A DNA stretch of 64,000 nucleotides from Ochrobactrum sp. RH2CCR150 (GTDB lineage Bacteria > Pseudomonadota > Alphaproteobacteria > Rhizobiales > Rhizobiaceae): positions 760,357 to 824,356 of the forward strand of contig JACGXE010000001.1 in NCBI GenBank assembly GCA_014138095.1, given 5' to 3'. The notes under the pieces are model-generated. The model was given only the letters and a program-made list of their open reading frames with translations. It was not told the DNA's origin and ran no database searches. Below are positions 8,433 to 16,281 of the stretch, piece after piece. The first letter of the stretch is position 1. Every line of letters begins with the position of its first letter. Made by a program: the position numbers and the translations under genes.

Positions 8433-9785
8433 TCAGGCGACTGGCACAGTCAGCGTGGCGCGAAGACCGCCATCGGGACGGTTCACCAGATCGAATGTGC
8501 CTTCCATCCGCGTGACAGCCATTTGCACAATGGCAAGGCCGAGGCCGCTGCCATTGTCCTGCCGGTGCTTGCCGCGGAAAAAGCGCTCGGTGACATGCGG
8601 CATTTCGATATCGGGGATGCCGGGGCCGCTGTCTTCGACTGTGAGGGTGAGGCGGCTGTCCGCGACGGTAAAGCCGCAGCACACAAAACCATCCGGTGGG
8701 GAATGCAGCACTGCGTTTTCGATCAGGTTGCGCGCCGCCAGCGTGAAGAGATGCGGGAAGGGCATCTGCACGAGCGGCATGCCCTCCAGCAATTCGATGG
8801 CGACACCGCGTTGTGCGCCGAGCATGCGCATATCGGTGGCGATAGTGTGCAGCAGCTTGCAGGCCGGTTCCGGCGTCGGGGTTTCGGTTTCGTCGGACGT
8901 TTCAAGCGCTGCAAGATCGAGCAGCTGACCGACCAGCCTGCTGGTGCGGTCCACACCGGCTGCAATCTGGCGCACCGCATTGGCGCGCACGGCTTCGTCC
9001 TTTGCGCTCTCCGCGATCTGTGCCTGCGTCTTCAGACCGGCGAGCGGCGTCTTCAGCTCATGGGCGGCGAAAATCGCGAAGTTGCGCTCGCGCTCGCGTG
9101 CTTCCTCGACACGGTGGAACAGCCCATTCAACGCGGTGACTGCAGGCGCAATTTCCGTGGGCAGGTTGTCTTCCGGCAACGGGCGCAAATCCTGCGCCTG
9201 TCGCTTCGACAGAACGGAGGCAAGGCTGCTCAACGGGTTGAGCCCGCGCCGCACGCAAAGCCAGATCATGCCAGCAAGCAACGGCAGCACCAGAAGGGCA
9301 GGCACGACCAGCCCCGTCACCACATTGCGGACCAGCCTTTCGCGAACATAGAGACTGTCGCCGACCATGACGCGCAGACCAAGTTGCGTGTTTTCAACCG
9401 CAAATACGCGCCAGCGCTCGCCAGCGACAACCGTGTTGGAAAAGCCGTTTGCCACGCTGGTCAGCCGCGTTACTGGCGCGCTTTCCGAACGCCCGACCAG
9501 CTTGCCGTCCAGCGCCCAGATCTGGCAGAAAAGCTGCCGGTCATAGTCGGAAAATTCCGGCATGGGCTTGAGCGAGAGCTGGCCGCCATCGCCATCAGGG
9601 CCGACTTCAACGCGATGATCGCTCAAAAGCGAATTGACCATGCGCGCGGCTTCCATCAGGCGCGCATCCAGAACCTTTTCCAGCTGGGCCTGGGTGGTAT
9701 AGTGAATCCAGACCACGGCAACCAGCCAGACAATGCAGGTTACACCAATCAGAATGCCGGTCAGACGGCCACGGATCGAACTCAT
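8433..9785 (-). CDS. Two-component sensor histidine kinase (QseC/TctE-like)
   Basis: This is a 450-residue kinase. A first membrane helix lies at about 10-28, a periplasmic sensor region at about 30-152, and a second helix at about 155-178. A HAMP-like linker follows, then a HisKA domain with His242 in AAHELKTPLAGL. The ATPase domain has NLIENAVLHSP (N box), VEDSGPGIP (G1) and GSGLGLAIV (G2). Its ATG overlaps the regulator's stop (ATGA), so the two are coupled. The signal sensed is not visible. Position between the cbb3 cluster and dsbD suggests an envelope, metal or redox signal, but that is inference. Confidence 0.9.
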   Translation of the reverse strand: MSSIRGRLTGILIGVTCIVWLVAVVWIHYTTQAQLEKVLDARLMEAARMVNSLLSDHRVEVGPDGDGGQLSLKPMPEFSDYDRQLFCQIWALDGKLVGRSESAPVTRLTSVANGFSNTVVAGERWRVFAVENTQLGLRVMVGDSLYVRERLVRNVVTGLVVPALLVLPLLAGMIWLCVRRGLNPLSSLASVLSKRQAQDLRPLPEDNLPTEIAPAVTALNGLFHRVEEARERERNFAIFAAHELKTPLAGLKTQAQIAESAKDEAVRANAVRQIAAGVDRTSRLVGQLLDLAALETSDETETPTPEPACKLLHTIATDMRMLGAQRGVAIELLEGMPLVQMPFPHLFTLAARNLIENAVLHSPPDGFVCCGFTVADSRLTLTVEDSGPGIPDIEMPHVTERFFRGKHRQDNGSGLGLAIVQMAVTRMEGTFDLVNRPDGGLRATLTVPVA

Positions 9786-10447
9786 GCGCAGGCCCCCGCC
9801 AGACGATAGCCAACACCGCGCACCGTCTCGATGAAATCGGAGCCAAGTTTGGAACGCAGGTGGTGGACATGCACCTCCACCGCATTGCTTTCCACTTCTT
9901 CCTGCCAGCCATAAAGCGCTTCTTCCAGCGATGATTTGGAAAGCGTCGCATTGGGGCGCTCCATCAGCGCGCGCAGGATCGAGAATTCACGCCGCGTCAG
10001 CCGCAGCGGTTCGCCCTTGAAGCGCGCCGACATTTCCGCCGGATCAAGCTCGACGCCGCGCCATTCCAGCATGGCATTGGCGCGACCAGTCCCGCGCCGC
10101 GCAATGGCGCGCACCCGGGCGGCCAGTTCATGCAGGTCGAACGGCTTGCCGACATAGTCGTCGGCGCCAGCGTCCAGCCCCGCGATGCGTTCCGGCACCT
10201 GATCACGAGCGGTCAGAAGCAGGACAGGGGTGTCGTCACGTCCGCGCCGCATGGTCTTCAAAATGTCGAGGCCGGACCCGTCGGGCAGCATGAGATCAAG
10301 CACAACGGCATTGTAATTCTGTGCAGCAAGGGCTGCTTCGGCATCGCCGCAGGTCGAGACCGCATCCACGGTGAAACCGGCAATGCCCAAACCAACGGAT
10401 AGCCCGTCGAGCAGGATTGCGTCGTCTTCAACCACCAGAATGCGCAT
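9782..10447 (-). CDS. OmpR-family response regulator (QseB/PmrA-like)
   Basis: This 221-residue regulator has a receiver domain with phosphoacceptor Asp51 in VVLDLMLPDGSG, the conserved Lys in VGKPFDLHEL, and a C-terminal winged helix (RREFSILRALMERPNATLSKSSLEEALYGW region). The tail VHHLRSKLGSDFIETVRGVGYRLA is typical of the QseB/PmrA/TctD branch. It is followed with overlap by its kinase and is divergent from dsbD across a 141-bp gap. That gap holds a CTTAAG-N5-CTTAAG repeat like the boxes bound by this branch. Autoregulation is therefore likely. Confidence 0.92.
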   Translation of the reverse strand: MRILVVEDDAILLDGLSVGLGIAGFTVDAVSTCGDAEAALAAQNYNAVVLDLMLPDGSGLDILKTMRRGRDDTPVLLLTARDQVPERIAGLDAGADDYVGKPFDLHELAARVRAIARRGTGRANAMLEWRGVELDPAEMSARFKGEPLRLTRREFSILRALMERPNATLSKSSLEEALYGWQEEVESNAVEVHVHHLRSKLGSDFIETVRGVGYRLAGACA

Positions 10448-10507
10448 CGATCTTCCTGTTTTCGCCTTGTTGTCGTTTTAAATCGGCCCGGCTTGTCGCT
10501 GTCCCAG

Positions 10508-10524
10508 CTTAAGGCTGCCTTAAG
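10508..10524 (+). promoter_or_regulatory. Candidate response-regulator box, CTTAAG-N5-CTTAAG
   Basis: Two perfect CTTAAG hexamers occur as a direct repeat with an 11-bp period (10508-10513 and 10519-10524). PmrA/BasR and QseB bind CTTAA(T/G)-N5-CTTAA(T/G) sites of exactly this geometry. The box lies about 60 bp from the regulator's ATG and 65 bp from the dsbD ATG, so it could serve both divergent promoters. CTTAAG is itself palindromic, so the site's strand is not defined. Confidence 0.6.
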
Positions 10525-10588
10525 GTGGCGGCGGCATTCGCCTTTTGCAACATAATCAATTTTCTACGAATCAGTTCGGAAAACCGGA

Positions 10589-12409
10589 ATGCGTCTTTCT
10601 GCGAGCCTTGTGAGTTTCGCTCTCCTGATCTTCACGGCGTTCTCGTCAGCCTTTGCCGCTGGCCCTTTGCCGGTGAACGAAGCCTTTCGTCTAGGCGTGA
10701 CGAAGGATGCCGATGGACGCCTTGTGCTCGGCTGGACCATTGCCGAAGGCTATTATCTCTATCGCGATCATATTGCCGCCAAGGACGACAAGGGCAATGC
10801 GCTCGATGTCGATACGCAGCCCGGTATTGCCAAGGACGACCCGAATTTCGGCAGGCTCGAAGTCTATTATCGCCATGCCAGTGCCAGCCTGAATGCGCAA
10901 ACCGCGCCGGTGGAAATCACCTATCAGGGCTGTCAGGAAGACGGCATCTGCTATCGGCCTGAAACGCGGACAGTCGACCCGGTGACGCTGGTCGTTTCAA
11001 GCCAGATGGGCACTCTGGCCAAAGCCCAAACCCAGTCCTTCGCGCAAGGCACCGCTTTCACGACTGCTGCACCCCGTATGGCTGCAAGCACGGCCAACGA
11101 AAGCAAGGCTTTTGCGCTCGCGCCCGAAAAGGGCATGGTCGAAAACCTGCTCGCTGAGGGCGGCACGGGCTTTGTGATCGCGGCCTTTCTGGCGTTCGGG
11201 GTGCTGCTGGCCTTCACGCCTTGCGTTTTCCCGATCTATCCCATCGTCGCCGGAACGCTGGCGCGCGAAGGCGAAAAGCTGACGGCAAAACGCGGCTTCG
11301 TCCTCTCCTCCATCTATGTGGTCAGTTTGGCTTTGGGCTTTGCGCTGGTGGGGGCAATCGCTGGCTGGTCGGGGCAGAACCTGCAAATGGTCCTGCAATC
11401 GAAATGGACGGCTCTGGCTCTGGCTGCCCTGTTCACCTTGCTGGCTGTGTCGATGTTTGGCCTGTTCCAGATCCAGCTTCCAAGCCGGTGGGTCAGCGCG
11501 GTTTCCGCGCAGACCGGCCAGCGTACAGGCTCCAAGCGCTCTGCCGCCGTGCTCGGCTTCTCGTCGGTGCTGATTGTCGGCCCTTGCGTGACCGCACCGC
11601 TGGCGGGCGCGCTTCTCTATATTGCACAGACGGCCAATGTCGCGCTGGGTGCGGGGGCACTCTTCGCGCTTGGTATCGGCAAGGGCTTGCCGCTGATCGC
11701 TTTCGCAACCCTTGGCGCGGGCACGCTGCCGCGCGCAGGCGCATGGATGGAAACCGTGAAGCAGATTTTCGGCTTCGGTTTTCTGGCAACCGCGATCTTC
11801 ATGGCTGCACCGCTTTTGCCTTCGGGCGTGGATATGGCGCTCTGGGCCATTCTACTGTTCGGCGTGGCAAGTTTTGCGTTCCTCAAAGTGCCGGGGCATA
11901 GCGTTGTCGCCCGCACGATTGGCGCGGCAGCCTTCGTATATGCAACCATTCTGATGCTGGGCCTAGCGTCTGGCGGCAGAGATCCGTTGCAACCGCTGGC
12001 CGTATTCGCTAACCGTGGCGACAACCAGAGTATGGCCGAGCTGCGATTCGCGCCGGTCGATACGGTTTCTTCCCTTCAGGAGAAGCTTGCGACAGTGGAA
12101 GGCTCGCGCCCGACGCTGATCTATTTCACGGCGGATTGGTGCGTGAGTTGCTCCACCGTGGAAAAGCGTGTGTTGCCGGATGCCGATGTGAAGAAAAGCC
12201 TGAACGGCTATCAGCTCATCAAGGCCGATATTTCCGATCTCACCAATGGCAATGCGGACCTGATGGCGAAGCTGAAAGTGGCTGGCCCGCCGACGATGAT
12301 CTTCTTCGACAAGGCAAGCCGCGAGCGGGAGGGGACGAGACTGGTGGGCGATGTCACGTCTGCCACCATTGCCCGGTCGGCCGGTCTCACCACTGATGGC
12401 CGGATGTAA
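10589..12409 (+). CDS. dsbD: Thiol:disulfide interchange protein DsbD
   Basis: This full-length 606-residue protein moves electrons from cytoplasmic thioredoxin to the periplasm. A signal peptide (cleavage about AFA-A24) leads the alpha domain with Cys115 and Cys121. A hydrophobic eight-helix beta domain has Cys211 in FTPCVFPIYPIV and Cys332 in VGPCVTAPLAGALL. The C-terminal thioredoxin domain has C517-VS-C520 in ADWCVSCSTVEK. All three redox Cys pairs are intact. It heads a rightward operon with an L,D-transpeptidase and a DsbA-like protein. Electron delivery may support cytochrome c maturation for the adjacent cbb3 oxidase. Confidence 0.95.
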   Translation: MRLSASLVSFALLIFTAFSSAFAAGPLPVNEAFRLGVTKDADGRLVLGWTIAEGYYLYRDHIAAKDDKGNALDVDTQPGIAKDDPNFGRLEVYYRHASASLNAQTAPVEITYQGCQEDGICYRPETRTVDPVTLVVSSQMGTLAKAQTQSFAQGTAFTTAAPRMAASTANESKAFALAPEKGMVENLLAEGGTGFVIAAFLAFGVLLAFTPCVFPIYPIVAGTLAREGEKLTAKRGFVLSSIYVVSLALGFALVGAIAGWSGQNLQMVLQSKWTALALAALFTLLAVSMFGLFQIQLPSRWVSAVSAQTGQRTGSKRSAAVLGFSSVLIVGPCVTAPLAGALLYIAQTANVALGAGALFALGIGKGLPLIAFATLGAGTLPRAGAWMETVKQIFGFGFLATAIFMAAPLLPSGVDMALWAILLFGVASFAFLKVPGHSVVARTIGAAAFVYATILMLGLASGGRDPLQPLAVFANRGDNQSMAELRFAPVDTVSSLQEKLATVEGSRPTLIYFTADWCVSCSTVEKRVLPDADVKKSLNGYQLIKADISDLTNGNADLMAKLKVAGPPTMIFFDKASREREGTRLVGDVTSATIARSAGLTTDGRM

Positions 12410-12433
12410 TTGCAGAAACAAGGATTGAAGACG

Positions 12434-13246
12434 ATGCCGGGGGCTTGGACAATTATGAAACGCGGGGACGACAGATACCGCATTGCGGCGCGACTGTTGC
12501 GCATTGCCACCATCGCTATGCTGCCGCTGGCGGCAGCGGCCTGCACGACGACTTCCGCCGAGCAGCCGGTTGCAGTCGTGATGCCGGCGCCCATGGTTCA
12601 GCCGGTTGTGGCAGAACCGCAGCCGGTGCAAGTCGCAGCCGTGGCAGAACCGGAAGTGCAGACGGCGCGCAGCGAATATGAAGTGATGTATGGCGCTGTC
12701 ACCGACGGCAAGAACTTCATTCCCGCGCTCGATGTGAACAAGATTGCCGAGCGCAACCTGCGCAAGCAGGTCGATTATGCGACGGATCACCCGGTGGGTA
12801 CGATCATTGTCGATCCCTATGCGCGCTATCTTTATCTCGTGCAGCCGGGCGGCAAGGCCATGCGCTATTCAGTCGGTGTCGGTCGCGCCGGACTGACCTT
12901 CAAGGGCGAAGCCAAGGTTGCCTATAAGTCGCAATGGCCGCGCTGGACCCCGACCGCCAACATGATCAAGCGCAATCCCGACCATTATGCGAAATATGCC
13001 AATGGTCTGGAGGGCGGTATCCGCAATCCGCTTGGCGCCCGCGCGCTCTATCTCTATCGCGACGGCAAGGACACGCTTTATCGCATCCATGGCACCAATG
13101 AGCCGTGGTCGGTCGGCAAGGCGGCGTCTTCGGGCTGTATCCGTCTTTTCAATCAGGACATTCTCGATCTCTACAAGCGCGCCCCGACGGGTGCCCGCGT
13201 TGTGGTGCTCGACAAGTCCCAATCTGGCATGGGAGCTAGTTCATGA
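12434..13246 (+). CDS. L,D-transpeptidase (ErfK/YbiS family), probable lipoprotein
   Basis: This is a 270-residue YkuD-domain protein. The N-terminus is a signal with the lipobox-like LPLAAAAC (Cys37). The catalytic domain ends with HGTNEPWSVGKAASSGCIRL, in which His and Cys235 are the nucleophile motif. Such enzymes make 3-3 peptidoglycan crosslinks or attach outer-membrane proteins to peptidoglycan in the periplasm. The start at 12434 has AAGGA nine bases upstream. A TTG 24 bases earlier is also in frame. It follows dsbD closely and overlaps the next gene (ATGA). Its catalytic Cys needs to be reduced, which makes linkage to DsbD plausible. Confidence 0.88.
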   Translation: MPGAWTIMKRGDDRYRIAARLLRIATIAMLPLAAAACTTTSAEQPVAVVMPAPMVQPVVAEPQPVQVAAVAEPEVQTARSEYEVMYGAVTDGKNFIPALDVNKIAERNLRKQVDYATDHPVGTIIVDPYARYLYLVQPGGKAMRYSVGVGRAGLTFKGEAKVAYKSQWPRWTPTANMIKRNPDHYAKYANGLEGGIRNPLGARALYLYRDGKDTLYRIHGTNEPWSVGKAASSGCIRLFNQDILDLYKRAPTGARVVVLDKSQSGMGASS

Positions 13247-13857
13247 TAAACCGCCGTCAGATGCTGGCTGTTTCAGCCGGGACCATTGCGACACTCGGGT
13301 TTTCGGGTGCGCAGGGTCTGGCACAGGCCGTTCCGACCGTGGCCGAGGTTCTCTACGACAAGGAAATCCCGGTTCTCGGTAATCCGCATGGCAATGTCAC
13401 CATCGTCGAATATTTCGACTATCAATGCCCCTATTGCAAAAAGGGCCATGGTGAACTGATGCGCGTCGTCAAGGATGACGGCAATGTGCGACTGGTTCTG
13501 AAGGACTGGATCATTTTCGGCGATATGTCGGCCTATGCGGCGCGGCTTGTTCTGGCGGCGGAAAAGTCCGGCAATTACGTCAAGGCCATGGAAGCGCTGA
13601 TGGCCACGCCTGGCCGTCTGACCAAGGAACAGGTCGATGCAGCGATGAAGAAGGGCGGTCTCGACGCCGCCAAGCTAGAAGCAGCCTACAAGGCCGATTC
13701 CAAGCGGATCAATGGCATTCTCGAGCGCAACATGAATCAGGGTGAAGCATTCAATTTCAGCGGCACTCCGTCTTTCGTCATCGGCACCAAGCTCTATGGC
13801 GGCGTGATGAAACAGCAGGAACTGATCGCGGCCATCGCGGATGCGCGTAAATCCTGA
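13243..13857 (+). CDS. DsbA-family thioredoxin-like oxidoreductase, probable Tat export
   Basis: This 204-residue protein has a thioredoxin fold and the active site C62-PY-C65 in YFDYQCPYCKKGHGEL. The cis-Pro loop is in FSGTPSFVIG. The N-terminus MINRRQMLAVSAG looks like a twin-arginine signal, which suggests folded export. The helical insertion matches DsbA/DsbG or Com1-like proteins. It is translationally coupled to the L,D-transpeptidase and sits two genes from dsbD, so it may be a reductase or isomerase kept reduced by DsbD. The direction of its reaction cannot be read from the sequence. Confidence 0.9.
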   Translation: MINRRQMLAVSAGTIATLGFSGAQGLAQAVPTVAEVLYDKEIPVLGNPHGNVTIVEYFDYQCPYCKKGHGELMRVVKDDGNVRLVLKDWIIFGDMSAYAARLVLAAEKSGNYVKAMEALMATPGRLTKEQVDAAMKKGGLDAAKLEAAYKADSKRINGILERNMNQGEAFNFSGTPSFVIGTKLYGGVMKQQELIAAIADARKS

Positions 13858-13887
13858 TCGCGTCTGCCGGACGAATATTTCGATGAA

Positions 13888-13914
13888 GGCGGGTCTGCAA
13901 AGGCCCGCTTTTTT
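13888..13914 (+). terminator. Rho-independent terminator after the dsbD operon
   Basis: A GCGGG ... CCCGC stem around a ten-base loop is followed by CTTTTTTC. It lies 30 bp past the stop of the DsbA-like gene. Confidence 0.75.
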
Positions 13915-13921
13915 CATTTTG

Positions 13922-13934
13922 AATTTGAAAGCAA
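13922..13934 (+). promoter_or_regulatory. Candidate Ada box upstream of ada
   Basis: AATTTGAAAGCAA fits the AAT-N6-GCAA Ada-binding consensus exactly and lies 65 bp before the ada ATG. In enterics, Ada methylated at its N-terminal Cys binds this site and activates its own gene. This match rests on a short motif in a partly AT-rich stretch. Confidence 0.5.
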
Positions 13935-13998
13935 GCAGCGGAGTGTGACCGCCCTTGTAAGGTCGTATGTCTGGTTCATATAAAGAAGGAACACGGAC

Positions 13999-15084
13999 AT
14001 GAACCTTATGACCCTCAAAACGCATGATCCCGATGAAAGCCGCTGGCAGAAGGTGCTCGGACGCGACAAGGCGTCGGACGGTGCCTTCGTTTATGCCGTG
14101 CGCACCACCGGCGTTTATTGCCGCCCATCCTGCCCGTCGCGGCGCGGAAAGCGCGAAAACGTGCAGTTTTTCGATCGTTGCGAAGATGCGGAGCGGGCAG
14201 GTTTTCGACCCTGCATGCGCTGCAAGCCGCATCTGACCGAAACGCTCGCAACGCAGAACAATGCGCGCCATGCCGAAATCGTGGCGGCTGCCTGCCGCTA
14301 TATCGAGGCAGCGGAGGAAGTGCCGTCTCTGGAAGAAATCGCGGATGCGGTGAAGACCAGTCCGGCGCATTTCCATCGTATTTTCAAAGCCTTCACCGGA
14401 CTGACGCCCAAGGCCTATGCGGACGCACATCGCGCCCGGAAAATGCGGGTGGCGCTCGACGCGCCGGAGATCCGGGTGACCGATGCGATCTATGATGCCG
14501 GTTACAATTCCAGCAGCCGCTTCTATGAAGCATCAGACCGGATTCTTGGAATGACACCAAAGGCTTACCGACAGGGCGGCAAGGATGCCGACATTCGTTT
14601 CGCCATTGGGCAATCGGCGCTTGGCGCAGTTCTTGTGGCGGCGAGCGAGAAGGGCGTCTGCGCCATCTTGATGGGCGACGATCCGGAAGCACTGATCCGC
14701 GATCTGGAAAAGCGCTTTCCGAAAGCCAATCTCATCGGGGCTGATCGCGACTTTGAAGACATGATCGCTCAGGTGGTCGGCTTTGTCGAAGCGCCGGGCA
14801 TCGGTCTCAACCTCCCGCTCGATCTGCGGGGCACAGCGTTCCAGCAGCGCGTCTGGCAGGCCTTGCGGGAAATTCCGGCGGGAAAAACAGCGAGCTATAC
14901 GGATATAGCCGAGCGGATCGGTGCGCCGAAAGCCGTTCGCGCCGTTGCGCAGGCCTGCGCCGCCAACAAGATCGCCGTCGCGGTGCCATGCCACCGCGTG
15001 GTGCGCAATGATGGCGGACTGTCCGGCTATCGCTGGGGTGTTGAGCGCAAGCGCGATCTCCTGAAGCGGGAGCGTGAAGCATGA
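13999..15084 (+). CDS. ada: Bifunctional alkylation-repair methyltransferase and activator Ada
   Basis: This 361-residue protein has all three parts of Ada. The N-terminal zinc domain has Cys41, Cys45, Cys72 and Cys75 (YCRPSCPSRRG ... FRPCMRCKPH), and Cys41 is the predicted methylphosphotriester acceptor. An AraC-type helix-turn-helix lies at about 90-180. The C-terminal O6-methylguanine methyltransferase domain has Cys331 in AVPCHRVVRNDGGLSGYRWG. The protein repairs methylated DNA and activates alkylation-response genes. AAGGA precedes the ATG, and the stop overlaps the next ATG, giving a two-gene operon with an oxygenase. Confidence 0.95.
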   Translation: MNLMTLKTHDPDESRWQKVLGRDKASDGAFVYAVRTTGVYCRPSCPSRRGKRENVQFFDRCEDAERAGFRPCMRCKPHLTETLATQNNARHAEIVAAACRYIEAAEEVPSLEEIADAVKTSPAHFHRIFKAFTGLTPKAYADAHRARKMRVALDAPEIRVTDAIYDAGYNSSSRFYEASDRILGMTPKAYRQGGKDADIRFAIGQSALGAVLVAASEKGVCAILMGDDPEALIRDLEKRFPKANLIGADRDFEDMIAQVVGFVEAPGIGLNLPLDLRGTAFQQRVWQALREIPAGKTASYTDIAERIGAPKAVRAVAQACAANKIAVAVPCHRVVRNDGGLSGYRWGVERKRDLLKREREA

Positions 15085-15803
15085 GCGGCGATCACGAAAT
15101 GGCGGCGGCAAAAGTCGCCGCCTATGACTGGGAGAAGATCGGCGCCGAACTCGACACATTCGGCACGGCCATTCTCCCGAAACTTCTCTCCGAAAATGAT
15201 TGCCACAATTTTGCCACGAAATGGCATGATTCCGCCGCATTTCGCACCACCATTTCCATGGCGCGGCACGGTTTTGGACGCGGCGAATACAAATATTACG
15301 CCAATCCGCTGCCTGCCTTAATTGGGAGCCTGCGCACCAGCCTCTATCCGCAGCTCGCCCCCATCGCCAATGCGTGGAGCCGGAGAATGGGCAGCGACAC
15401 CCGCTATCCGCCAACCCATGACGCCTTTCTGGAACGCTGCCATGCAGCCGGGCAGTCGCGCCCGACACCGCTTCTCCTGCAATATGTGGAGGGGGATTAT
15501 AATTGTCTGCATCAGGACCTTTATGGTGACGTTGCTTTCCCTTTGCAGGTGGCCATTCTCCTGTCGAAACCGGGCGAGGATTTTATGGGCGGTGAATTCG
15601 TGCTCACCGAGCAACGCCCGCGTATGCAGAGCAGGGCGGAGGTGGTGCCGCTTCAACAGGGAGATGCGGTGATCTTCGCCGTCAACGACCGCCCGGTGCA
15701 GGGCACGCGCGGCGACTACCGGGTCAAGATGCGGCACGGCGTCAGCCGGATCCGCTCCGGCATGCGACATACGCTGGGCATAATCTTTCACGATGCGCGA
15801 TAG
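15081..15803 (+). CDS. 2-oxoglutarate/Fe(II) oxygenase coupled to Ada
   Basis: This 240-residue protein has an HxD iron motif, His144-Gln-Asp146, in NCLHQDLYGD. A distal RHGVSRIRSGMRH segment supplies a likely third His (His219) and 2-oxoglutarate-binding Arg. It matches the small family of oxygenases found with Ada and annotated as acting on damaged DNA by oxidative demethylation. It is not a canonical AlkB by its motif spacing. ATGA coupling to ada supports an alkylation-damage role. Its substrate is inferred only from family and context. Confidence 0.82.
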   Translation: MSGDHEMAAAKVAAYDWEKIGAELDTFGTAILPKLLSENDCHNFATKWHDSAAFRTTISMARHGFGRGEYKYYANPLPALIGSLRTSLYPQLAPIANAWSRRMGSDTRYPPTHDAFLERCHAAGQSRPTPLLLQYVEGDYNCLHQDLYGDVAFPLQVAILLSKPGEDFMGGEFVLTEQRPRMQSRAEVVPLQQGDAVIFAVNDRPVQGTRGDYRVKMRHGVSRIRSGMRHTLGIIFHDAR

Positions 15804-15873
15804 ATCTGACATAAAGGGTTGAACCGAAATGCGTATTGGCCTTTGATCGCGCAAAGCATTGAAGGAGTCGACC

Positions 15874-16224
15874 ATGAGCGTGACCATCTACGGTATCAAA
15901 AACTGCGACACCATGAAGAAGGCGCGCACATGGCTTGAGGACCATGGCATCGACTATGGTTTTCACGACTACAAGAAGGAAGGGCTCGATGCGGCAACGC
16001 TCGACCGATTCCTGAAAACCGTCGCCTGGGAACAGCTTTTGAACCGCGCTGGCACGACTTTTCGCAAATTGCCGGAAGAGGTGCGCCAGAATGTCGATGC
16101 CGCCAAGGCGCGTGCGCTGATGCTGGAACAGCCCTCCATGGTCAAGCGTCCGGTGCTCGACAAGGACGGCGTGCTGACGGTCGGGTTCAAGCCGGATCAG
16201 TATGAGGCCTTCTTCAAGTCTTGA
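15874..16224 (+). CDS. ArsC/Spx-family thioredoxin-fold protein
   Basis: This 116-residue protein of the YffB/ArsC/Spx family starts MSVTIYGIKNCDTMKKA. Cys11 aligns with the arsenate reductase nucleophile, but the usual partner of Spx CxxC is Met here (CDTM). The distal motif RPVLDKDG fits the ArsC family Arg region. Enzymatic arsenate reduction is unproven for this subgroup. The ATG has AAGGAG seven bases upstream, and a TTG 15 bases earlier is a poorer start. It follows the ada pair by 70 bp. Confidence 0.85.
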   Translation: MSVTIYGIKNCDTMKKARTWLEDHGIDYGFHDYKKEGLDAATLDRFLKTVAWEQLLNRAGTTFRKLPEEVRQNVDAAKARALMLEQPSMVKRPVLDKDGVLTVGFKPDQYEAFFKS

Positions 16225-16281
16225 GCTACCGGGCTTCTGCCATAGATATCTGCGGATAGGTCTGCCGAAGCGGAGAAAGCC

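Noticed and set aside
13955..13984. TTGTAA-N18-TATAAA as the ada promoter
   Set aside because: A transcript from it would begin at about the ribosome site and leave a leader of only eight bases.
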